Positions 7,123-12,629 of a stretch of 12,629 nt of DNA are shown here, in pieces. The notes below the pieces were generated by a model. It had not been told where the DNA came from, ran no database searches, and saw nothing but the letters and a program-made list of their open reading frames with translations. The stretch covers positions 1-12,629 of the forward strand of contig WQXE01000052.1 of assembly GCA_009784995.1 (NCBI GenBank), given 5' to 3'. How positions within the stretch are numbered: the first letter of the stretch is position 1; each line of letters starts with the position of its first letter. The DNA comes from Treponema sp. (GTDB taxonomy: Bacteria > Spirochaetota > Spirochaetia > Treponematales > Breznakiellaceae). The position numbers and the translations under genes were made by a program.

Positions 7123-8216
7123 TATTGATCCTGCTTCAGCACCAAAGCGACAGGTTCGACAGGCGCTGAAGTTAAAATACTTTGTAATGGCGTTTCCGGC
7201 GGTATGGAAGGATCACGGGTAATTATACGGTGCGCCATCGCGGAAATAAAAACTTCTTTAATTATATCGATAGGAACATAATCCATACCGCGGCACAGAG
7301 CCAGCGATTTCGCGAGCCTTGAGATACGCACACCGGCGCGCGGGCTTGCGGGTGTTTCAATGTCAGGGTGTATCCTTGTAAACCTGACGCAGTTTACAAG
7401 GTAAGAAGTAACATCGGGATGCATCTGCACATCGTCTACCATTTTTTTCCATCGGATTAAATCCGCGCTGTCGATAACACTTTTAAAATTATCCCACGCG
7501 TCAATTTTTCCATGTTGATTAATAATTTTGGTTTCATCCTCCGCTGATGGGTAACCTAATGAAAGGCGAATCATGAATCGGTCAAGTTGAGGTGTGGGAA
7601 GCGGAAACAAGTGAACACCTTTCAGGTTCATTGTCGCGATAATAAAAAACGGATCTTTTAAGCGATACAATTTACCTTCGATTGTAATGCTCTGTTCTTC
7701 CATCACCTGGAAAAAACTTCCCTGTGTTTTTGGAGTAAGCAGATTAATTTCGTCGCATAAAACAAAGTGAGCGAACACGGGACCCTTGTTAAAAATCATC
7801 TCTCCCGAATGTCCGATGAAACGGTTAAATCCAAGTATATCCTGCGGAAGCAGATCAACCGTACACTGGATACGGCTAAACCCTTCCATTTTGACTTCAT
7901 CTTTTTTATTACCACTGGAACCGGAAGCGCCGGAACGCACTTTTTTTGAACGGCTGGATTTAGTAGAACTATCTTCAACTTTTGTTTCCAAAGCGGCGTC
8001 GCTAACAGTAGCCAAATCTTCAGGTCGCCATTTAATTGACGCAGCCAATGCTCTTGCAAGCGAGGTTTTACCGACACCGTGCGAGTCAGCGAGGATAACA
8101 TGCCCGCCCGCTATTTGGGCGGCAATAATATATTCCAGCTTTTTAGCGTCCACCGAAATTAAGTTTCTGATGTTGTTTATCAACAGTTCTATCGATTGTT
8201 TTACTTGCACAGCCAT
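7122..8216 (-). CDS. MoxR-family AAA+ ATPase with inserted loop
   Basis: The 364-residue protein has Walker A at 44-52 (DSHGVGKTS), Walker B at 151-158 (FVLCDEIN), sensor 1 Asn197 (IIATMNLKG), a TPQLDRF arginine finger (Arg213) and sensor 2 at about 290-296 (ASPRAGV, Arg293). The usual MoxR phrase RIQFTPDLLPSDITG appears as RIQCTVDLLPQDILG at 115-129. MoxR ATPases are cytoplasmic remodelling factors that often act on VWA or DUF58 partners, for example in maturation of oxidative or envelope proteins. The odd feature is a Lys/Ser/Gly-rich insertion at about 65-111 (including SSTKSSRSKKVRSGASGSSG), between the Walker A helix and the RIQ strand, where family members normally have only a few residues. 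ATG 8216 lies 54 nt after ftsK and has no good SD, so weak initiation or read-through from ftsK is possible. The next gene overlaps its stop. Confidence 0.93.
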   Translation of the reverse strand: MAVQVKQSIELLINNIRNLISVDAKKLEYIIAAQIAGGHVILADSHGVGKTSLARALAASIKWRPEDLATVSDAALETKVEDSSTKSSRSKKVRSGASGSSGNKKDEVKMEGFSRIQCTVDLLPQDILGFNRFIGHSGEMIFNKGPVFAHFVLCDEINLLTPKTQGSFFQVMEEQSITIEGKLYRLKDPFFIIATMNLKGVHLFPLPTPQLDRFMIRLSLGYPSAEDETKIINQHGKIDAWDNFKSVIDSADLIRWKKMVDDVQMHPDVTSYLVNCVRFTRIHPDIETPASPRAGVRISRLAKSLALCRGMDYVPIDIIKEVFISAMAHRIITRDPSIPPETPLQSILTSAPVEPVALVLKQDQ

Positions 8217-8270
8217 GTTTAATGGTAGGATAAATTTTAAGATTCAACAAGCCTGTTAATTTTAATCCAA

Positions 8271-10619
8271 TCAGGCGCTGAAGTGGCTGCTTCGCAAAAG
8301 TTCCCTGGGTTTACTTCCTTGCGCGGGACCGACTACTCCAAGGTGTTCCATTTCGTCAATAAGACGGGCGGCACGGTTAAAGCCGATTTTTAATCTGCGT
8401 TGAATGAAACTGGCGCTTGCCTTACCCTGGTGCATAACAATTTCCAGAGCTTTTTCGTACAATGGATCGCTGCCGTCAGAAAATAGTGATATATTTGAAT
8501 CATCTTCATCATCTTCAAAGAAAATTTCATCGTCGATATAATCGGGCTCACCAAAAGTTTTTACATGTTCAACAACAGCTTCAACTTCTTCTTCGGAAAT
8601 AAACGCGCCCTGCATACGAATCGGGAACGGATCAACAGGACCTGAATAGAGCATATCTCCCTTTCCTAAAAGTTTTTCCGCTCCTACCATATCAATAATA
8701 ATGCGGCTGTCAGTTTTACTGGCAACCATGAACGCGATACGGCTTGGAATATTGGCTTTAATAAGCCCTGTAATAACATCAATCGAAGGGCGCTGTGTCG
8801 CTAATACAAGGTGAATACCTACAGCTCGGCACATCGCGGCGATACGAGCGACAATAGTTTCAAGTTCTTTTCCGGTAGTTGTCATAAGGTCAGCGAACTC
8901 ATCAATAATAATAACGATGTAAGGCAGTTTTTCCTGCATAACATTTTTTTCTTTGATTCGTTTGTTGTAACTGCGGATATCGCGTACTCCCATTTTATCA
9001 AGACAGGCATAACGCCGTTCCATTTCATATATACAGTATTGAAGAGCCTGAAACGCTTTTTTGGATTCTGTAATTACAGGCGTTAAAAGGTGCGGAATAT
9101 CATTATACAATTTTAATTCTACAATTTTAGGATCGATAAGAATAAGCCTGCATTCAGATGGATGAAGCTGATACAGTATCGAAAGTATTATTGAATTGAC
9201 GCATACCGACTTCCCGGAACCTGTAGCTCCCGCGATTAAAAGGTGCGGCATTTGAACAAGATCGACTGTATGCGCTTCTCCTGTAATATCTTTTCCCATA
9301 ACAATTGGAATACCCATTTTACCTTCGGAGCGTTGAAGCTCGCCCTCGATAATTTCTTTAAAAGAAACAATGTTTCGTTTCGCGTTTGGAACTTCGATAC
9401 CAACAGCGTGTTTCCCGGGTATGGGAGCGACAATACGCACAGATGACGCGGCGAGGCGCAAAGCGATATTATCCTGCAAGCCGACAATTCTTGAAAGTTT
9501 TACTCCGGGCGCGGGCAGGATTTCGAACATTGTAATAACAGGACCTTTTCTAATTCCTGTAACTTCCGCCTGTATTTTAAATTCTTCCAGTGTTTGTTTT
9601 AAAGCAATCGCGGCGTCTTTTGTAGCCTGGTCGATTATCCAATATTCACCATCAGGATATTCGTTTAATATATCAACAGGGATTTTATATTTTTTATATT
9701 TAAAACTTCCCGCCGAAGAAACTTTTTTTCGAACCTGTTCTCCATGCGCGGCGGCAGCGGCTTCAGCTTCATCTAACATACGCGTAACATCATCATCTTC
9801 ATCAATATTATCTTGCTCAATATCATCTTGATCAAGATCAACATGATCGATATTAATTGGATCTTGTTCTTCATGTTCTACAGTTATTAATTCATCAAGA
9901 TCAGAAACATCATCCACAGAAGCGTGTTCCGCTTTTAATTCCTCAACTTCGATATCATCATTTATAATACCGGAATCTGTAATTACTCCCAAATAAGAAA
10001 CAATAGGATTTGGGAATTTTATTACAGGCTTTATTATACTTTGATCATCATGGTTATCGATAATTTCATTTTCCGCGATTTCTTTTTCAAAAGCGTAAAC
10101 CCGCGGTGAAGGAAGAAAATTTGTACGACGGCGAACAGCTTTTTTAACTTTAAAGAAAATCGTATTTCTTAAAACTTGAATAAAAAGAATTTCCATAACA
10201 GTGATAGTTATAATTAATAAACTGAATCCTGTTTTCCCTGTAAAATCCAAAAGAGCGGATTGCGCGGATCGAATCTCAAAATCACGTATAAAAGTAAACC
10301 CGATCGCCAAAGTTAAAAATGGCACAATCATACTATTTAAAAAAAAGATTCTATCAGGCTTCCAGCGGGGATCTGCCAGAATAAAAGCCGCGTAAGCGAA
10401 ATACGCTGGAATCAAAAGTGAAAGAATTCCAAAAGAACGGACAAAAAATGTACCTGGTATAACAGGGAAAAAACCTGTTCCAAACAAGGCTGAAAATATA
10501 GAGAAAATTACAAAAACACTGGAAAAACCAAAAAAAACCGCCAGCGAAACAGATATGGCACGAAATTTAAAATAGCCATCGGTAGAAAATCTGTGTTTAA
10601 AATTTCGAAAAAACCGCAA
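8271..10619 (-). CDS. ftsK: FtsK/SpoIIIE-type DNA translocase
   Basis: FtsK pumps chromosomal DNA at the division septum. The 782-residue protein has about four N-terminal membrane helices (about 21-43, 57-82, 90-110, 131-152). A linker with an extremely acidic patch follows (about 222-285, rich in Asp, Glu and Ile). The motor has Walker A GATGSGKS (464-471) and Walker B IIIDEFADLM (570-579). The C-terminal gamma domain (about 717-781) is the winged helix that reads KOPS-like sites (DPLYEKALEIVMHQGKASASFIQRRLKIG). The start is TTG: an in-frame TAG lies two codons upstream, the next internal Met is at about residue 97, and a GAGGTG SD sits 6 nt before TTG. Length is typical for a compact FtsK. 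It is the first gene of the long leftward block, but a 54-nt gap separates it from MoxR and coupling is not shown. Confidence 0.95.
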   Translation of the reverse strand: MRFFRNFKHRFSTDGYFKFRAISVSLAVFFGFSSVFVIFSIFSALFGTGFFPVIPGTFFVRSFGILSLLIPAYFAYAAFILADPRWKPDRIFFLNSMIVPFLTLAIGFTFIRDFEIRSAQSALLDFTGKTGFSLLIITITVMEILFIQVLRNTIFFKVKKAVRRRTNFLPSPRVYAFEKEIAENEIIDNHDDQSIIKPVIKFPNPIVSYLGVITDSGIINDDIEVEELKAEHASVDDVSDLDELITVEHEEQDPINIDHVDLDQDDIEQDNIDEDDDVTRMLDEAEAAAAAHGEQVRKKVSSAGSFKYKKYKIPVDILNEYPDGEYWIIDQATKDAAIALKQTLEEFKIQAEVTGIRKGPVITMFEILPAPGVKLSRIVGLQDNIALRLAASSVRIVAPIPGKHAVGIEVPNAKRNIVSFKEIIEGELQRSEGKMGIPIVMGKDITGEAHTVDLVQMPHLLIAGATGSGKSVCVNSIILSILYQLHPSECRLILIDPKIVELKLYNDIPHLLTPVITESKKAFQALQYCIYEMERRYACLDKMGVRDIRSYNKRIKEKNVMQEKLPYIVIIIDEFADLMTTTGKELETIVARIAAMCRAVGIHLVLATQRPSIDVITGLIKANIPSRIAFMVASKTDSRIIIDMVGAEKLLGKGDMLYSGPVDPFPIRMQGAFISEEEVEAVVEHVKTFGEPDYIDDEIFFEDDEDDSNISLFSDGSDPLYEKALEIVMHQGKASASFIQRRLKIGFNRAARLIDEMEHLGVVGPAQGSKPRELLRSSHFSA

Positions 10620-10625
10620 TGTCTA

Positions 10626-10632
10626 CACCTCT
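10626..10632 (-). promoter_or_regulatory. Strong ribosome binding site that fixes the TTG start of ftsK
   Basis: On the minus strand AGAGGTG lies at 10632-10626 and ends 6 nt before the TTG at 10619-10617. An in-frame TAG lies at 10625-10623, so no longer form is possible. A consensus-like TATAAT at 10639-10634 sits just upstream, but a start site 7 nt after it would remove this SD. That TATAAT is therefore either not the promoter or gives a leaderless variant. Confidence 0.7.
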
Positions 10633-10655
10633 GATTATATTTTCGGCAGATTTTG

Positions 10656-10664
10656 TGGTAGAAT
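10656..10664 (+). promoter_or_regulatory. Possible extended -10 promoter for the small Cys-rich gene
   Basis: The plus strand has TGGTAGAAT at 10656-10664, which matches the extended -10 form TGnTATAAT with one mismatch. No good -35 is visible, as is usual for extended -10 promoters. The start site would be about 10671, only about 6 nt before the ATG at 10677. No SD precedes that ATG, which fits a short-leader or leaderless mRNA. The site lies in the 57-bp gap shared with the divergent ftsK. Confidence 0.4.
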
Positions 10665-10676
10665 AAATAAAGTATT

Positions 10677-10898
10677 ATGGTAGATATATTAATCGGCAAT
10701 GCAAAGACCCCGACACAACCTCCGAATTGCCTGAAATGCGTTTATTTTAAGATTAAATATGATCCCAGATTTCAAGGATCATGCGCGAGATCATGCGAAA
10801 TATTTTCCATTAATTGCATGAATTTGCCGTCGCAGGAAGTTTATAAGGCGACTGGCGCGAACTGTCCCAGTTTTATATTAAAAGAAGGGTTAAAATAG
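10677..10898 (+). CDS. Small six-cysteine protein, function unknown
   Basis: This 73-residue protein is the only plus-strand gene I accept. Its cysteines are C18, C21, C36, C40, C47 and C63, in the order NCLKCVYFKI, GSCARSC, INCMNLPSQEVYKATG and NCPSF. The CxxCxYF start, a DPRF-type turn, the LPSxxV stretch and the TGxxCPxF ending resemble a small widespread uncharacterised family of probable metal-binding proteins that I know only by pattern. Zinc or an iron-sulfur site is possible; no function is assigned. It lacks a signal peptide, so it should be cytoplasmic. It diverges from ftsK and converges on the phosphofructokinase gene, whose stop is 17 bp away. The conserved pattern, the promoter-like site upstream and the lack of any minus-strand gene here argue that it is real. 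Confidence 0.72.
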   Translation: MVDILIGNAKTPTQPPNCLKCVYFKIKYDPRFQGSCARSCEIFSINCMNLPSQEVYKATGANCPSFILKEGLK

Positions 10899-10907
10899 TT
10901 ATTAACC
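10888..10907. other. Inverted repeat at the convergent gene end
   Basis: GGTTAA at 10888-10893 and TTAACC at 10902-10907 form a 6-bp stem with an 8-nt AT-rich loop. It spans the stop of the small Cys-rich gene and the 17-bp gap before the phosphofructokinase stop. No U run follows on either strand, so a true intrinsic terminator is doubtful. It is still the only structure seen between these convergent genes. Confidence 0.25.
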
Positions 10908-10915
10908 GCGCATTA

Positions 10916-12001
10916 TTAGGCGCCTACACACGTTCCTACAGCTTTCGCGGTATCAATCATATAATGATTGGTTGGAACATTTTTAACCTTTCCTTCTGGA
11001 ACGCTTAAATCGACAGATGTTATGTCATTACCTGTAAGAGCGACCATACGTCCGTACTTTCCCGCCGCGAGAAGTTCCACAGCGGCAGTGCCAAGACAGG
11101 TCGCGAGAACGCGGTCTGACGAGCTTGGAATACCCCCCCTTTGCATATATCCCAAAACGGTAGCGCGAGTTTCCATTCCAGTTTCTTCGTTTATTTCGCG
11201 GGCAATACGATAAGCCGCTGAAGGACCTGTTTCATTACGGTATTTTTTCCTGTCTTTTTTGTCCATTTCGGCTTCATCAACAGACATCGCGCCTTCGGCG
11301 ACAACTACTATAGAAAATGTTTTGCCGGACTTCGTTCTTTTTTCCAAATGCTGACCAATAACACGAATATCGTAGGGGATTTCAGGAAGCAAAATAACGT
11401 CTCCTCCGCCCGCGATTCCAGCGTACAACGCAAGCCAGCCGGCTTTGTTTCCCATAAGTTCGATAACGATAACACGGCTATGGCTCTGAGCCGTAGAATG
11501 AAGCCGGTCGATTGCTTCGGTGCCGATAGCTAAAGCCGAATGGAAACCGAATGTCCTGTCGGTTCCGACAATGTCGTTATCGATTGTTTTTGGAAGCCCA
11601 ATTATATTTAAGCCCTCGCGAGAAAGTTTAGAACCCGTAGTATTGGTGCCATTCCCTCCGATTACAACAAGACAGTCAAGTTTAAGTTTTGAATATGTAT
11701 CCACAATCGCGGAAACTTTTTCGCTGGCGGGTTCATCTTTATCGGTAGGTCCAAACGGTTTTTCCCTGCTTGAACCAAGTATGGTTCCGCCTCTTGTTAA
11801 AATACCGGAAAAATCATCAGGGCGAAGAACCTTTGTATCTTCATCAATAAGACCCTTAAAGCCTTTTGCAATACCGATAATTTCCATATCATAGCGGTCA
11901 TGAGCTGCACGGCATACGCCTCGAATAGCGGCATTTAAACCGGGACAATCCCCGCCTGCCGTTAAAATGCCAAATCTCTTTGTAACACTAAGCGCAGACA
12001 T
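10916..12001 (-). CDS. 6-phosphofructokinase, group III-like
   Basis: The enzyme phosphorylates fructose 6-phosphate in glycolysis in the cytoplasm. The 361-residue protein has the N-terminal GGDCPGLNAAIR (16-27), GGTILGSSR (71-79), GGNGT (115-119), the catalytic PKTIDND (137-143, Asp141 as base), ELMGNKAGWLA (181-191) and LGYMQRGG (283-290). Lys138 replaces the Gly typical of E. coli-type ATP enzymes and is usual in pyrophosphate or mixed-substrate (group III) forms. Gly118, at the position that is Asp in many pyrophosphate enzymes, points back to ATP. The phosphoryl donor is therefore undecided. Asn117 and Asn185 replace the Asp and Arg of the E. coli enzyme. ATG 12001 follows the mazG stop by 1 nt and has AAAGGAG 7 nt upstream, so translation should be strong. 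It forms an operon with mazG. Confidence 0.95.
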   Translation of the reverse strand: MSALSVTKRFGILTAGGDCPGLNAAIRGVCRAAHDRYDMEIIGIAKGFKGLIDEDTKVLRPDDFSGILTRGGTILGSSREKPFGPTDKDEPASEKVSAIVDTYSKLKLDCLVVIGGNGTNTTGSKLSREGLNIIGLPKTIDNDIVGTDRTFGFHSALAIGTEAIDRLHSTAQSHSRVIVIELMGNKAGWLALYAGIAGGGDVILLPEIPYDIRVIGQHLEKRTKSGKTFSIVVVAEGAMSVDEAEMDKKDRKKYRNETGPSAAYRIAREINEETGMETRATVLGYMQRGGIPSSSDRVLATCLGTAAVELLAAGKYGRMVALTGNDITSVDLSVPEGKVKNVPTNHYMIDTAKAVGTCVGA

Positions 12002-12002
12002 A

Positions 12003-12629
12003 TTATATCTCCTTTGCTTCGTTCCAATATTTGTCCATTATACACAAATTTTCTTTTTTCATCTCCTGTCCAGCTTCTTTCATTTTCTTTTCTACATATT
12101 TAAAACGATCAATAAACTTGCTGTTGGTACGGCGCAGAGCGGCAGAAGGTTCGACTTTTAAAAAACGGCAAAGATTGATTACGCTGAAAAGCAAGTCACC
12201 AAGCTCTTCTTCAAGTTTATGGTAGCAGGTACCATTTTTCTCTAGTGTATCATTGTTGCCTGGTACACCATATATAGCGTTTTCGTTTTTCTTTATTTCC
12301 GCCTGTACTTCATTAAATTCTTCTTTTATTTTCTCGATTACGCCTTCTGTGTCCTGCCAGTCAAAGCCAACCTTTGAAGCTTTTTTTTGAAGTTTAAAAG
12401 AGCGTTCCATCGGCGGAAGCGCGGCGCTTACTTCATCAAGTATCGATTCTTTGGGTTTGCGTCCTTCCTGTTCAATTTTAATTGTTTCCCAATTATTTAA
12501 GATTTCTGCTGTATCTTTTACTTTTACATCGCCAAATACATGAGGATGGCGGCGAATCAGTTTTTCATTTACTTTGGTTAACACATCAGCTACAGAAAAC
12601 TTTTTTTCTTCTTCGTGCATAAAACTAAT
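12003..12629 (-). CDS. mazG: MazG nucleotide pyrophosphohydrolase (5' end outside window)
   Basis: MazG hydrolyses nucleoside triphosphates to monophosphate and pyrophosphate, clearing damaged or alarmone-linked nucleotides. The visible part starts in the linker after the first MazG domain: VNEKLIRRHPHVFGDV is a family hallmark and is normally about 90 residues from the true N-terminus. The Met at 12620 is probably internal, since the frame is open to the window edge and the residues ISF before it fit the family's VVFHARIAEEEG-type segment. The second domain is complete. LPPMERSFKLQKKASKVGFDW (69-89, counting from that Met) leads to the catalytic EExxE (100-104) and ExxD (139-142, ELGD). A segment at about 111-134 (NENAIYGVPGNNDTLEKNGTCYHK) between these two motifs is longer than usual. 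It is followed after 1 nt by the phosphofructokinase gene. Confidence 0.92.
   Translation of the reverse strand: MSFMHEEEKKFSVADVLTKVNEKLIRRHPHVFGDVKVKDTAEILNNWETIKIEQEGRKPKESILDEVSAALPPMERSFKLQKKASKVGFDWQDTEGVIEKIKEEFNEVQAEIKKNENAIYGVPGNNDTLEKNGTCYHKLEEELGDLLFSVINLCRFLKVEPSAALRRTNSKFIDRFKYVEKKMKEAGQEMKKENLCIMDKYWNEAKEI

Noticed and set aside
7786..8259. 157-residue plus-strand reading frame opposite MoxR
   Set aside because: It is antisense to the catalytic core of MoxR, whose motifs are clear, and its peptide has no recognisable domain.
8217..8270. Gap between ftsK and MoxR as a terminator plus promoter
   Set aside because: Only a bulged 7-bp AT-rich pairing with no U run, and no well-spaced -35/-10 pair, could be found.
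9370..9831. 153-residue plus-strand reading frame opposite ftsK
   Set aside because: It is Ser-rich and lies opposite the linker and motor of ftsK; its composition mirrors the coding bias of the other strand.
10634..10639. TATAAT on the minus strand as the ftsK promoter
   Set aside because: No good -35 lies upstream, and the expected start site would cut off the strong SD at 10632-10626.
11520..11894. 124-residue plus-strand reading frame opposite the phosphofructokinase gene
   Set aside because: It overlaps the conserved substrate-binding region of the real gene and shows no domain.

Overview
The window is an AT-rich stretch of bacterial chromosome. All but one gene is on the minus strand, and the genes are tightly packed. 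The content fits a spirochaete of the Treponema type: a group III-like phosphofructokinase, a permissive lipobox on an outer lipoprotein, and a MoxR/DUF58/transglutaminase cluster beside ftsK. That placement is inferred from gene style and is not proven. There are no rRNA or tRNA genes, no CRISPR array, and no transposase or prophage gene.

Transcription of the minus strand runs from right to left. At the right edge is a MazG-type nucleotide pyrophosphohydrolase whose 5' part lies outside the window. It is followed after 1 nt by a 6-phosphofructokinase with a strong Shine-Dalgarno (SD) site. Next comes the only plus-strand gene, a 73-residue protein with six cysteines. It converges on the phosphofructokinase gene and diverges from ftsK across a 57-bp gap.

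The long leftward block is ftsK (TTG start), a MoxR-family AAA+ ATPase, a DUF58 protein, a TgpA-like membrane transglutaminase, a beta-propeller lipoprotein, an MFS transporter and a LUD-domain protein. From MoxR to the lipoprotein, each stop codon overlaps the next start (TAATG, ATGA, ATGA), and the MFS gene follows 6 nt later. This points to translational coupling. MoxR, DUF58 and transglutaminase are a recurrent trio in bacteria. A lipoprotein propeller as the fourth coupled member suggests that an AAA+ ATPase in the cytoplasm is linked to membrane and surface proteins. The LUD gene may have its own promoter. A short hairpin with a UUCG loop and a U tail lies at the left edge and may end the block.

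The most unusual signal is three unrelated short degenerate repeat elements. One is noncoding (about 66-137). One falls in frame in the signal peptide of the lipoprotein (3319-3351). One falls in frame in the cytoplasmic tail of the transglutaminase (3602-3635), where a 9-nt unit gives a Thr/Ala-Gln-Arg tripeptide repeat. The MoxR protein also carries a Lys/Ser-rich insertion of about 45 residues next to its nucleotide-binding core.
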